Positions 7,880 to 15,723 are shown, numbered from the stretch's first letter. The stretch: DNA of 64,000 nucleotides from Pseudaminobacter sp047739745 (GCF_047739745.1 NZ_JBLLVA010000013.1:1-64000); one strand, 5' to 3'. Notes: generated by a model from the sequence alone, not told the origin. A program made the numbers and translations.

Positions 7880-7962
7880 CGACCGCGCGGCTTCCAACCG
7901 TACGAAAAGCGCTGCCATTTGGCGGTGCTGGTCTTCTGTTCTCAAATTTTGGCCCGAACCCG

Positions 7963-9120
7963 ATGATAAACCAAATTCCTGACAGCGCTGACAGCCTGAC
8001 AATTCTCACTGACAAGCACAAAAGGCGGCTGGCGAAGCGCCATGTGTTTTCGCCCGGTTCCGGCAAATGGGTAACGGAAGGCTACCCCGACAAGCTTGCG
8101 TTTTTTGACGTGGAGCAGCACCCCGTACGCTCCCTTGCGGATTTGGAACGGGTGTTGCGGGAAACCGCCGTCGATCCTTCTCGCGTTGTCATCCGCGCGG
8201 AGCCGAATGCCAGCGCCTTCGCCGCAATTGCCGAAACCGGGTTCACCCGTCGCAATAAAGAATGCTTCGCCGCGACCCCGCGCCGTTGGGTTTGTGTCGA
8301 CGTTGACAGCGTGACAGCGCCCGGATTTGACATTCGCACGGACCCGGCGGGCGTGGTCGCATGGCTTGTCAAAACTCAATTCCCGCCAGAATTCCAAAAC
8401 ACTCGCATCCTTTGGCAATTGTCATCCAGCGCGGGGTTGCGCGACCCTGAAGCGGTGAAAGTGCATTTGTGGTGCTGGCTTTCGCGTCCGTTGGGCTTTC
8501 AGGAATTGAAGGCTTGGCGGCTGCAAGGCGGTTTTCCTGCCGACGACGCCATGTTTCGCGACGTGCAAATCCACTACGTCGCCGATCCGTCGTTTCAAGG
8601 TGCTCCCGATCCCTGTGCCCGTCGCTGGGGGGTCTTGGAAGGGGAGCATGGTGAAATCCATGTTCCTGAAATCGACCTTACCCAAGCACGCCAGAAAGCC
8701 GCAGACCGGGGCGAAAGTCTGACAGGATTGGTTTCAGGGAAAGACGTGGCCGAAATCCTGTCAAAGATGGGCGATGGCGACGGCGGACACGGTTTCCACG
8801 CGGTCATTATCTCTGCGCAAATGAAATGGGCGCGCACCACGCCGCCAGCGTTTTACGACCGCCAGCGCGCGGCTTTGAAGCAGGCAATCCGCGAAGCCGC
8901 CCGCAACGCTCAACGGCGTCCGGGGCGTTCCCTTGCGGACGTAGAGCGCGACTACCTAACTGACGACGTTTTGGACCGTGGCATTGACGGCGCGATCAAA
9001 CGGGCAAAGGAGCGCCAAGTAGAAGCCGCCGCTGATTTCCCGCCTTTTGTGCCTCTTCGAGAAGCGCAGACCGCGATTTACGCCGCCGCGCGCCAGTTCT
9101 TTAAGGAGGCGTTGCGGTGA
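7963..9120 (+). CDS. Archaeo-eukaryotic-type primase (PrimPol-like) candidate
   Basis: 385 residues. The order of motifs suggests an AEP superfamily primase: motif I hhhDhD as RWVCVDVDSV (Asp-113, Asp-115), a possible sxH motif II as AVKVHLWCW (His-158), and motif III-like HYVADP with Asp-198. The C-terminal third is helical and basic, as in the PriCT-like parts of element-encoded primases. Its last codons overlap the helicase start (GTGA), so primase and helicase are made together. No strong ribosome site is seen before the ATG. Motif spacing is only roughly as in the family, so the call needs a profile or fold comparison. Confidence 0.5.
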   Translation: MINQIPDSADSLTILTDKHKRRLAKRHVFSPGSGKWVTEGYPDKLAFFDVEQHPVRSLADLERVLRETAVDPSRVVIRAEPNASAFAAIAETGFTRRNKECFAATPRRWVCVDVDSVTAPGFDIRTDPAGVVAWLVKTQFPPEFQNTRILWQLSSSAGLRDPEAVKVHLWCWLSRPLGFQELKAWRLQGGFPADDAMFRDVQIHYVADPSFQGAPDPCARRWGVLEGEHGEIHVPEIDLTQARQKAADRGESLTGLVSGKDVAEILSKMGDGDGGHGFHAVIISAQMKWARTTPPAFYDRQRAALKQAIREAARNAQRRPGRSLADVERDYLTDDVLDRGIDGAIKRAKERQVEAAADFPPFVPLREAQTAIYAAARQFFKEALR

Positions 9121-11606
9121 CTGTTCACGAAGGCAGTTTGCGTATCACGGCACGCTCGCGCATGGCGCCAATTAAGGCTCCGCTGCAAGCGGCGGTGCTC
9201 GCCACGCCCGGCACCGGCAAAACGGAATTGATGCTTCTCGCGGCGGCTGATTTCGGTGCGGCGCTCGCGGAAAAGCGCGTCCATATTCTCGTCCCCGACA
9301 ACACCCTTTCGCGTGAGCTTTTGGAGCGTGCCCGCAAGATTTTGCCGCCAGAAGCCAATCCCCGCCTCCATCGCGGGCGGATGGATACCGTGGTGCGCGA
9401 CGAGCCGCCCTGTCACCCGTCCATGCACGCCACCGTGCAGTTGGTCGAGGCTCTAGGGGCAAGCGCCGCCGAACTGGTTTGCCCCACATGCCCTTTCGCC
9501 GAGACGTGCGAATGGCACGCGCAAAACCGCGACGACGCCCCCGGCGTGGTCATCATGCCCCATGCGTACGCCACGCTCCCGGCGGGCGGTCGGTGCGATG
9601 CGGCGGTTATTGACGAGGATATAGTGCTCTCGCTTCACCGTGCCGTGCCGGTGCTCGTCAGCCGCCTTGACCCCTCCGAGCATCCGAAGCTGCTCACCGG
9701 CCCGCGCGGTTGGGCGTTGGGGAATACGCTGGAATTGAATGCACGCTTCGATTTGCACGACGCGGGGCGCAAGCTTTGGGATGCTTCCCACGGCGGCACG
9801 CGTGTTCCTACGCTGCCCGCCTTGCGCGCGGCGGGGCTGACGCCGCAGGCGGCAAAGCTGGCAAAGAGTATCGAATACGGGCGCGCCGAAGGGATCAAAG
9901 CCGCGCTAGAAGTCGCCTTTAAGGAAAGCCGCGACCTCGATCAAATCCGGAAACTCACAGCGAAGGCCGTCCGCGATTATGGGGACGCGTGGAAGCACGC
10001 CAAGCTGTGGCAATCGCTGGAAGTGCAATTGCAGCTTCCCGACGACGCCCGCGAGACGTTGAATGGCTGGCGGATAGAGGAGAGGCCGAACGAACACGGC
10101 GGGAGTGACCGCCTGTTTGTTGTCGGTTATCGCGCGCGGCTGAAATTCGAAGACAAGCCCGTGCTGGCACTAGATGCGACTGGCGACCGGAGTTTGTTGA
10201 CACTGGCGTTGCCCTATTTCTCGCGTGTCGTCCAGGTTGCCGCCGACGCTCCGCATGCCCATGTCATTCAAGCGATAGATACCAAGAACGGTAAACGCGC
10301 ATTGGTCGGCAACGGCACAGACGACGACCGCCGTGAGGGCGAAAGCGCGGCGCGCAGGCGCCGTGTCGTGGAAGTCGCGGAAGCTTTGGCGGTGGGGCGC
10401 GAGACCGGGCTGATTTCCTACAAGGGCGTTGAAGAAAGTCCCGAGGTACGCAATGCGCCAGAGCATATCATACCGGGGCACTACGGCCTTTTGCGGGGGC
10501 AGAACAAGTGGAAAGGCGTTGACGTGCTGCTGGTGGCGGGGCGGATGATGCCACGGGGGGCGGACGTGGAAGATATCGCCGGGGGGCTGTTCTTCGACCA
10601 GCCGGAGGCGATTGTGCAGGGCGGTTTCATTGGTGACGGCGAGGGGTCTTACCTCATGCGGAGCGGGGAGCATGTTCCCGCCCGTGTGGAAATGCATTCC
10701 TCGCCGGTAGCGGAGAAAATCAGAAGGCAGATTACCGAGGCGGAGCTTGTGCAAGCGGTCGGACGGGCAAGGGGTGTACAACGCACGGCGGAGGAGCCGG
10801 TGCTTGTCGCGGTCTTAACGTCGACGCCCGTGCCGGGGCTATTGGTGGATGAAATCGTAGAGTTTGACGACCTCGTGCCGAATAGCATCGAATTGAATTT
10901 CGCGCGGACGGGCGTCTACCTCAACAACGCGCGGCACGCGTTCTCCGCCTTTGACGGGCTTTTCAAAACCGAACATGCCGCGAAGCAGGCTTATAAACGG
11001 GAGAGGTTGGGTACATTTCCCTATAAGAAGTATATAAAGGGAAATGTACCCAACCTCGCACGCGTTGAATATCAATGCGCGGGCGTCGGCAACAAAAAAG
11101 CATCAGCGCTATTTGACCTCTCACGCGTCACAGACCCACGCGCTTGGCTGACACAACGGCTCGGCCCTGTCGCGCATTTCGAAATCAATTCGAGCACGCC
11201 TGAAGCCGAAAACGACAATGTGCCGCTAACGCAAACGGCAAAGCCCAACAAAGCCGAATTGCTCCTCGCTGAATTGATCCCGGCCAACCAACGCGCCGAA
11301 CTTCGCACATTGGCGGCGAACACCTCACCCGACTTGCTTGCAAAACTCACGCCTCATGATTTCGCCTCGTGGCGGCGTTTCGCAAAGAAGTCCGGGCTTG
11401 TGTCCGCCGCCGATCTAAAAGAAGCGCGCACATTTTGGGAACGTCACGGGATGCACCCTGATCGCGAGCGCCGGGCGGTTACCCACTTCCTCAACAAGCA
11501 TCCTCGCGTCCGCGCACTGGCTGCGCTGATATTCGAAACCAAACCGCCTGCTATCAATTGTTTATCAGGCGTAGACAAAGATCACAGCACCGAGCAAGCA
11601 GCATGA
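9117..11606 (+). CDS. Large SF2-like helicase with Cys/His cluster
   Basis: 829 residues, GTG start overlapping the primase stop, with AAGGAGG 7 nt upstream. Walker A is ATPGTGKT (residues 29-36). The Walker B-like box is AAVIDEDIV, with Asp-166, Glu-167 and Asp-168. A CPTCPFAETCEWH cluster (Cys-122, Cys-125, Cys-131, His-134) lies between them and could bind zinc or an iron-sulfur cluster. The second RecA lobe has LALDATGD and a motif VI-like ELVQAVGRARG near residue 545. The C-terminal 250 residues are helical and unrecognised. Paired with the primase it would form a replicative primase-helicase. A 20-bp perfect inverted repeat sits in its coding sequence (11003-11057). Confidence 0.7.
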   Translation: MTVHEGSLRITARSRMAPIKAPLQAAVLATPGTGKTELMLLAAADFGAALAEKRVHILVPDNTLSRELLERARKILPPEANPRLHRGRMDTVVRDEPPCHPSMHATVQLVEALGASAAELVCPTCPFAETCEWHAQNRDDAPGVVIMPHAYATLPAGGRCDAAVIDEDIVLSLHRAVPVLVSRLDPSEHPKLLTGPRGWALGNTLELNARFDLHDAGRKLWDASHGGTRVPTLPALRAAGLTPQAAKLAKSIEYGRAEGIKAALEVAFKESRDLDQIRKLTAKAVRDYGDAWKHAKLWQSLEVQLQLPDDARETLNGWRIEERPNEHGGSDRLFVVGYRARLKFEDKPVLALDATGDRSLLTLALPYFSRVVQVAADAPHAHVIQAIDTKNGKRALVGNGTDDDRREGESAARRRRVVEVAEALAVGRETGLISYKGVEESPEVRNAPEHIIPGHYGLLRGQNKWKGVDVLLVAGRMMPRGADVEDIAGGLFFDQPEAIVQGGFIGDGEGSYLMRSGEHVPARVEMHSSPVAEKIRRQITEAELVQAVGRARGVQRTAEEPVLVAVLTSTPVPGLLVDEIVEFDDLVPNSIELNFARTGVYLNNARHAFSAFDGLFKTEHAAKQAYKRERLGTFPYKKYIKGNVPNLARVEYQCAGVGNKKASALFDLSRVTDPRAWLTQRLGPVAHFEINSSTPEAENDNVPLTQTAKPNKAELLLAELIPANQRAELRTLAANTSPDLLAKLTPHDFASWRRFAKKSGLVSAADLKEARTFWERHGMHPDRERRAVTHFLNKHPRVRALAALIFETKPPAINCLSGVDKDHSTEQAA
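11003..11057. repeat. 20-bp perfect inverted repeat inside the helicase gene
   Basis: Arms 11003-11022 and 11038-11057 are perfect reverse complements (core GTTGGGTACATTTCCC), with a 15-nt A/T-rich loop. It is read in frame as part of the helicase (around LGTFPYKKYIKGNVPNL). A stem this long is not expected from codon constraint. It could be a DNA site (origin, packaging or recombination), an RNA hairpin, or an inserted palindromic element. Confidence 0.75.
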
Positions 11607-11986
11607 ACACTCGCATCAAAGGGCGTTTCGCCCCCGGCCAATCCGGAAATCCTTCCGGTCGCCCCAAGACGCCAGAGCACGTCAAAGCAATGTTGGACGG
11701 GCTGACAGAAAAGGCGGTGCAGGCGCTCGGCGAGGCGCTTGACGGCGATGACCTAAAACTTAAGCTTATGGCCGCGCAAGAGGTCTTGAACCGCTCGCTT
11801 GGAAAGCCGCACGCCACTGCGTCACTGGACGTAAATCACAAGAGCGACGGCCCGGCGCATCTTTTGGCCTTAGCTGCGCTCGCTCGTAATGCTGTAACCC
11901 TCCCCAAGCCGGGCGATATGATTACGATTGATCCCGAGCCGCACCCCGCGCCGTTGGTATTGCAACGCCCGCTGGAACCGGAATGA
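11603..11986 (+). CDS. DUF5681 domain protein
   Basis: 127 residues; the ATG overlaps the helicase stop (ATGA). The N-terminus has the DUF5681 signature GRFAPGQSGNPSGRPK, followed by a helical segment (AVQALGEALDGDDLKLKLMAAQEVLNRSLGKP) and a Pro-rich tail. The domain is common next to phage terminase genes and in plasmid or island operons; its exact role is not settled, but DNA packaging or small-terminase-like functions have been suggested by context. It is the last gene of the operon and is followed by a terminator. Confidence 0.7.
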   Translation: MNTRIKGRFAPGQSGNPSGRPKTPEHVKAMLDGLTEKAVQALGEALDGDDLKLKLMAAQEVLNRSLGKPHATASLDVNHKSDGPAHLLALAALARNAVTLPKPGDMITIDPEPHPAPLVLQRPLEPE

Positions 11987-11995
11987 GCCGATAAA

Positions 11996-12026
11996 AAACC
12001 CGCCACGCGGCGGGTTTGTTGTTTTT
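11996..12026. terminator. Bidirectional intrinsic terminator
   Basis: AAACCCGCC (11996-12004), loop ACGC, GGCGGGTTT (12009-12017), followed by GTTGTTTTT and preceded by an A run. It ends the replication operon and faces the convergent resolvase gene. Confidence 0.85.
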
Positions 12027-12037
12027 GGCTTCGCTAG

Positions 12038-12655
12038 TTATGCCGTTGTCAGCCGCTTTGATAGTCGGCTCAACGTCGACCTTGAGCAACCCGTCGCCGC
12101 AACAATGCTGCTCCAACTTTGCCCCGATTGGAGCATTTTCAAAATCGCGTTGTTCCGTTCAGTATCTTCGGGCCTTCCCCGGAAAAGTCCTGCCTCTTTG
12201 GCTTTGATGATGCCTTGCGCTTGCCGCCGTCGCCTGTCGTCGTAATCTTTGCGCGCAATGGCCGCTAGCATATCGAGCAGCATGCTATTGATCGCGCCGA
12301 ACATACGCCCGGTAAATTCATCATCGGTTTTCGTCATCATCATGTGCGAGGTCGGGAGGTCGAGTGCCACCACGCGCACTTTGCGGTCCTCCAACTCGCG
12401 TTTCAAGCGATCCCAATCCACCGCGTTCAGTCGGCTCAAACGGTCGACCTGTTCGATTAGTAGAATGTCCCCCGGTTTGCAGTCCGCAAGCAGGCGGAAC
12501 AGTTCGGGGCGGGCAAGGGATGCTCCGCTTTCGTTTTCAACATAGGTGGCAGCAATCGACAATCCTCTGTCCTTCGCAAACGCCTCCAAATCACCTCTCG
12601 CGCGATTGGCGTCTTGTTCCTTAGTGGATGCCCGCAAATAAGCCCGAACGAACAT
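12038..12655 (-). CDS. Serine recombinase (resolvase/invertase family)
   Basis: 205 residues. The N-terminal catalytic domain starts FVRAYLRASTKEQD, with the nucleophile Ser at residue 10. The family motifs ENESGASLARPEL, GDILLIEQVDRLSRL and an E helix rich in Met and Leu follow. The C-terminal part (about 160-205) is a Hin-like helix-turn-helix (SWSSIVAATGCSRSTLSRLSKRL). Length fits a resolvase rather than a large integrase. It may resolve multimers of the excised, replicating form, or invert a segment. Three spaced AGTTCG repeats just upstream (12671-12705) are candidate binding sites. It is transcribed against the replication operon. Confidence 0.9.
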   Translation of the reverse strand: MFVRAYLRASTKEQDANRARGDLEAFAKDRGLSIAATYVENESGASLARPELFRLLADCKPGDILLIEQVDRLSRLNAVDWDRLKRELEDRKVRVVALDLPTSHMMMTKTDDEFTGRMFGAINSMLLDMLAAIARKDYDDRRRRQAQGIIKAKEAGLFRGRPEDTERNNAILKMLQSGQSWSSIVAATGCSRSTLSRLSKRLTTA

Positions 12656-12670
12656 GGCCTAATCCCCTTC

Positions 12671-12705
12671 AGTTCGATTTAACTAGTTCGATTATTGGCA
12701 GTTCG
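12671..12705. repeat. Three spaced AGTTCG repeats, candidate res site or operator
   Basis: AGTTCG at 12671, 12685 and 12700, spacing 14 and 15 nt; the first two are AGTTCGATT. They lie 15-50 nt upstream of the resolvase start, and CGTTCGTTTT occurs inverted near 12767-12776. Confidence 0.4.
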
Positions 12706-12780
12706 TTTTGAGTTGTCAACCGGTATTTATAGAACCGGTCTAGCGCTGGTTCTCTTGGGGTACACCTAAAACGAACGCAC

Positions 12781-12867
12781 GCCTCCAAGCACAACGCCCC
12801 TGAATGGAGCGGAACTTGACGTGGATCGGGAATGTACGGAAGATCAAGCCACGCTGTGCTTGGGGGC
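12781..12867. repeat. 13-bp inverted repeats flanking 61 bp
   Basis: Arms 12781-12793 (GCCTCCAAGCACA) and 12855-12867 (complement GCCCCCAAGCACA) match at 12 of 13 positions. The right arm ends 9 nt before the start of the membrane-protein gene. It may be an operator, a large stem-loop in the leader, or the ends of a small relic. Confidence 0.45.
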
Positions 12868-12876
12868 ATTAATTAC

Positions 12877-13143
12877 ATGCAAGAATTCAAGCGTACCGAA
12901 CCGCGCGCAAACGCGGAGCCGATAGAGCGGGCACTGCATTCGTTCTTTGATGTGGTCGGCTACGTTTTTGGAAACGGCGTTTCCATCGCCGGTTACGTAT
13001 TTGTTCGCCTACTTCTGTGGTGCGCATTCTTCTGGCTGGTTTCACTGATCTTCCCGACGTTCGGTATGATGATGCTCTACCTTCCATTCCTAGCGGTGGA
13101 AATGGTGTTCAACTGGCTCGGGAGCATGTTTGCGGGGGCTTAG
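12877..13143 (+). CDS. Small membrane protein (88 aa)
   Basis: The ATG at 12877 is chosen after the inverted repeat; an in-frame ATG at 12832 would overlap it. The first 25 residues are polar, then three hydrophobic stretches follow (about 29-45, 45-60 and 64-85), ending WLGSMFAGA. Two or three membrane helices are likely. No family is recognised. It could be an entry-exclusion, holin-like or toxin-type membrane protein; nothing in the sequence decides this. It stands alone between the resolvase and the second HTH gene. Confidence 0.55.
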   Translation: MQEFKRTEPRANAEPIERALHSFFDVVGYVFGNGVSIAGYVFVRLLLWCAFFWLVSLIFPTFGMMMLYLPFLAVEMVFNWLGSMFAGA

Positions 13144-13355
13144 GGGTTGATTTACCCCCCGCCCCTACCCCAACCCGAGGGGCTAGCTCTAGATCAGCAG
13201 GGTATTTCGCTACACAGCGGCACGCCAAAAAATAAAAAATAGAAATTACGGATTGCGTTTCAAAAACCACGCCTTGTTGACGCTGTAGATTGACTTATTC
13301 TGGCAAGCGCGAGACTTTCCGGCCCAACCAAAAAATCACAACCGGAAACGCCGAA

Positions 13356-13613
13356 ATGACCCCATCTGCAAAAGCGGTTCAGCACGCCCAGACGGCTTTG
13401 GCAGAAGCGCTGCAATTGATGCAGCTAGAGAACGGCAAAGAAATCGCCATTGAAAAACTGGCTTACAGCGTGCCGGAAGCTGCCTACGCTCTATCGCTTT
13501 CCATCGACTACGTATGGAAGCTGGTTGCGATGGGAACTATTCCGTCTGTGAAGGTCGGCAAGCGGCGTTTGGTGCCAGCCGCCGCATTAAAAGAGTTTTT
13601 CGAGAGCCGCTAG
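13356..13613 (+). CDS. Excisionase-like HTH protein
   Basis: 85 residues; GGAAA sits about 8 nt before the ATG at 13356, and a TTG start at 13290 would add 22 residues. The C-terminal half reads AYSVPEAAYALSLSIDYVWKLVAMGTIPSVKVGKRRLVPAAALKEFFESR, the pattern of helix_turn_helix_17/excisionase proteins. The N-terminal half is a short coiled helix. With the AlpA-like gene at 4331 the element has two such proteins; one may act as excisionase and the other as a transcription switch. Confidence 0.75.
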   Translation: MTPSAKAVQHAQTALAEALQLMQLENGKEIAIEKLAYSVPEAAYALSLSIDYVWKLVAMGTIPSVKVGKRRLVPAAALKEFFESR

Positions 13614-13705
13614 GCTTCGACGCACTTACTGGACATTTTCGGTAGAAGATTTGTGTTTTAAACGCAATTACTTACAGTTAATCTGCGGTTGACTATCTTG
13701 CTTGC

Positions 13706-13773
13706 CCAAGTAAAAGCTTGGCGGTGCTTTGTACAACAAAGCGGCCCGGCTGAAGGTTGCCTCCTTCAGACCG
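13706..13773 (+). promoter_or_regulatory. Three tandem hairpins in a leader
   Basis: CCAAG-N6-CTTGG (13706-13721), GCTTTGT-ACA-ACAAAGC (13726-13742) and CGGCTGAAGG..CCTTCAGACCG (13747-13773, one bulged A). They follow a possible -35 TTGACT near 13689 and end 35 nt before the next start codon. They could form a structured 5' leader or a small RNA. Confidence 0.45.
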
Positions 13774-13808
13774 AGCCTAACCACAAACGATCAAGGAAGG
13801 ATCGAGTT

Positions 13809-14150
13809 ATGGCTTCTGATACCGATATCATGACATCCGACAATTTAAACTCAATTTCTAAAGCGTCCTCGCACCCTCGCCCGCTGGCGGAGATCATTAA
13901 AAGGCACCAAAACGCCTACGCCGCTTTCAACGACCATTGCACCAAGATGGCCGAATTTCCTCGCCCCACGGCAGCGATAGAGGCGGAGAACGGAACGCTG
14001 GACCGCGCCGAGCGCGATGCAAAACGCGAATTCCTGTGCTACCGCCCCCGCACGCTCGCCGAAGTCAAGGCGAAAGCCGCCTATACTGTGCTCGCCGCCG
14101 AAGCGTTCACAGAGGCTGACCACCAAAGCGTGCTGCGCTCATTCCTTTAG
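13809..14150 (+). CDS. Unknown protein (113 aa)
   Basis: The ATG at 13809 is preceded by AAGGAAGG; upstream in-frame starts run into the hairpin leader. The protein is helical and charged (PLAEIIKRHQNAYAAFNDHCTKMAEFPRPTAAIEAENG..LDRAERDAKREFLCYRPRTLAEVKAKAAYTVLA), cytoplasmic, with no known domain. Similar short proteins are frequent in accessory regions of rhizobia, to my recollection, with no assigned function. A GC-rich hairpin follows at 14163-14183. Confidence 0.65.
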   Translation: MASDTDIMTSDNLNSISKASSHPRPLAEIIKRHQNAYAAFNDHCTKMAEFPRPTAAIEAENGTLDRAERDAKREFLCYRPRTLAEVKAKAAYTVLAAEAFTEADHQSVLRSFL

Positions 14151-14162
14151 GCAACCCAAGGC

Positions 14163-14183
14163 AGGGCGGCGCTTAGCCGCCCT
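14163..14183. terminator. GC-rich hairpin between convergent genes
   Basis: AGGGCGGC, loop GCTTA, GCCGCCCT. No T tract follows on either side, so it is a weak intrinsic terminator at best. Confidence 0.45.
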
Positions 14184-14190
14184 CTAGCCC

Positions 14191-14661
14191 CTAAGTGCAG
14201 GTCTTCGCGCCGCCCGCCTTCACAAGCGCCTGCCAATCCGGCCCCAAAGCGCCGCGCGCGGAAATCGCCCGCCCGGCGCCCGGATCGGTATCCTTAAACA
14301 TTTTGATTGCGAACGATTGGCTGTGCCCTCCGGAAACAATCGTCGGGCCGGGCCGGTAGGTAGTGTTCGCGTTTAGGAAACCTCCACCGTATGTTCCGGA
14401 AGTCTGGTAACTCCCCGGCATCTGCGTCACACGCACGTCGTTCGCGCTAGCCGCCTCGACAATGATGTAACGGTCGTAACCCGCCTTCAGCGTTTCAATG
14501 GCGGCTTGTTTTTGCGCGACATTCGCGGCTCCTACTCCACCGCAAACGGGCGCCGCCCGCGCTTGAATTATCGCTGTGTCGTTTGATGTTCGAATAGCGT
14601 TTGATGCCGCGCATCCGACCAACGCCAGACACGGCAACGCGCACAATGCGGCCCTTATCAT
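14191..14661 (-). CDS. Predicted lipoprotein (156 aa)
   Basis: The N-terminus MIRAALCALPCLALVGCAAS is a lipoprotein signal with lipobox LVGC (Cys-17). The mature part has a helical segment with VCGGVGAANVAQKQAAIETLK followed by a Gly/Thr-rich stretch (SYQTSGTYGGGFLNANTTYRPGPTI) and a C-terminal HSQSFAIKMFKDTDPGAGRAISARGALGPDWQ. It has conserved-looking Cys near residue 40 and at the C-terminus. I do not recognise the family. As cargo of an integrated element it could alter the surface of the host, for example phage or conjugation exclusion, but this is inference. Confidence 0.7.
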   Translation of the reverse strand: MIRAALCALPCLALVGCAASNAIRTSNDTAIIQARAAPVCGGVGAANVAQKQAAIETLKAGYDRYIIVEAASANDVRVTQMPGSYQTSGTYGGGFLNANTTYRPGPTIVSGGHSQSFAIKMFKDTDPGAGRAISARGALGPDWQALVKAGGAKTCT

Positions 14662-14750
14662 GTAACCCCCAATTCAATGCCCAAGGCGAGTAACATCACG
14701 GGCGCCGGGGCCAGTCAATTGCGGCGTCACGGAAGGCGTTCCGCGTTGGT

Positions 14751-15230
14751 ATGAGCAACACAGATTTCGGGGGGGAACCACGAGCGAAAAGAACCACGCC
14801 ATGCGCGTTCTTACACTGTGTTACGAGCGCGCCGACTGGGGACATAAGCCCGCCGACGCGCTCGCACTATTACGAGATGCTACGCCGCTATGTCTACGCG
14901 CCGCCAAGGCAATTGAGACGGATGCACATTTCGCAGGAAACGAACAATGTCCGACCGGCCATATGTTCGGTGCTGTCGTGCCCCTATGAGCACAACAGGT
15001 TGACCAAGCCGGAGGCCGAGGGCCGCAACCAAGCCATCAGCCTGACCGCGATTGTTAATGACGTGATCTTGGACGGAAGCGACCGCGAAGTTCACACCCT
15101 GCTCTCTGACAAGAGCTATCTGCCATTGTGCCATTATGCAGCCCTCCGTTTCGCGGCGGCTGTCTGTTCACTTCCGGGGTGTTTCCGCCCTTTCAGAACG
15201 TCGTTCACCCTGCCGGGATTTACCCCGTAG
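14751..15230 (+). CDS. Doubtful ORF (159 aa)
   Basis: An open frame of 159 codons that overlaps another frame (14801-14989, 62 aa) and, at its 3' end, the opposite-strand HTH gene. Its central part (EAEGRNQAISLTAIVNDVILDGSDREVHTLLSDKSYLPLCHYAAL) reads like a protein but the ends do not. There is no clear ribosome site. It may be a decayed or frameshifted gene. Confidence 0.2.
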   Translation: MSNTDFGGEPRAKRTTPCAFLHCVTSAPTGDISPPTRSHYYEMLRRYVYAPPRQLRRMHISQETNNVRPAICSVLSCPYEHNRLTKPEAEGRNQAISLTAIVNDVILDGSDREVHTLLSDKSYLPLCHYAALRFAAAVCSLPGCFRPFRTSFTLPGFTP

Positions 15231-15334
15231 GTAGCAGCAATGTGGTGCTGGTATTCACCGGCCAAATGGCGAAGCCAAATATCAACGGCATCGTCATAGG
15301 TAAGCTGGTATGGTGGTTCTTGCTCGATAGACAT
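15134..15334 (-). CDS. Small HTH protein (66 aa)
   Basis: LTYDDAVDIWLRHLAGEYQHHIAATYGVNPGRVNDVLKGRKHPGSEQTA is a compact helix-turn-helix; this WLR-x-x-AGE(Y/F)QH-x-IAA-x-(Y/F)GVN-x-GRVN(D/E)VL pattern is one I associate with a widespread rhizobial family of tiny DNA-binding proteins. The N-terminus is acidic. Function unknown; it may act as a regulator of neighbouring accessory genes. It reads against the doubtful ORF on the other strand. Confidence 0.65.
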   Translation of the reverse strand: MSIEQEPPYQLTYDDAVDIWLRHLAGEYQHHIAATYGVNPGRVNDVLKGRKHPGSEQTAAAKRRAA

Positions 15335-15454
15335 GGGTCGTCAGCCTTATTGAAGGCTTGGGCGACTTGACAGCGAGTCGATTGCGCGTATGTATGCGCG
15401 TGTTGTCTAACGACTAGCCGCAAGCCGACCAAGCTACTGCGGTTACCGATACGG

Positions 15455-15476
15455 AGCCGGGGTTGCAGCCCCGGCT
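15455..15476. terminator. Hairpin, possible terminator
   Basis: AGCCGGGG, loop TTGCAG, CCCCGGCT, followed by TTGT on the plus strand. Stem of 8 GC-rich pairs. Confidence 0.5.
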
Positions 15477-15498
15477 TTGTCGCATCAGGCGACAGAAA

Positions 15499-15723
15499 TT
15501 AGTTTCTATCGCAACGATGATATGTGATGACTCGGTCTAGGGTGTCAATAGAAAGCCCCTCGCGTCCCCGCTGAATCACAGGAAGGCGCAGAATTCCTTT
15601 ATATTCAATGGCTTGCTTGGTTCCTCCCAGAAGCCGAGTTCGGCCTTTATGCCGAACTTCTCTATTGATAACGCGATTCGAGTCGCCCCGTCTAGATTGT
15701 GCGCCGCACAAAAGCACAACCAT
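15499..15723 (-). CDS. Doubtful ORF (74 aa)
   Basis: Opens with ATG and gives a basic protein whose second half reads EYKGILRLPVIQRGREGLSIDTLDRVITYHR. It overlaps another open minus frame. No family is recognised and no good ribosome site is seen. It could be the remnant of a gene cut by integration. Confidence 0.2.
   Translation of the reverse strand: MVVLLCGAQSRRGDSNRVINREVRHKGRTRLLGGTKQAIEYKGILRLPVIQRGREGLSIDTLDRVITYHRCDRN

Noticed and set aside
7979..8014. Four CTGACA repeats as iterons
   Set aside because: They fall in the start of the primase coding sequence with uneven spacing (9, 8, 13 nt) and can be explained by Asp/Ser/Thr codons.
15388..15406. GCGCGTATGTATGCGC as a palindrome
   Set aside because: Only the outer GCGC pairs; the centre is not self-complementary.
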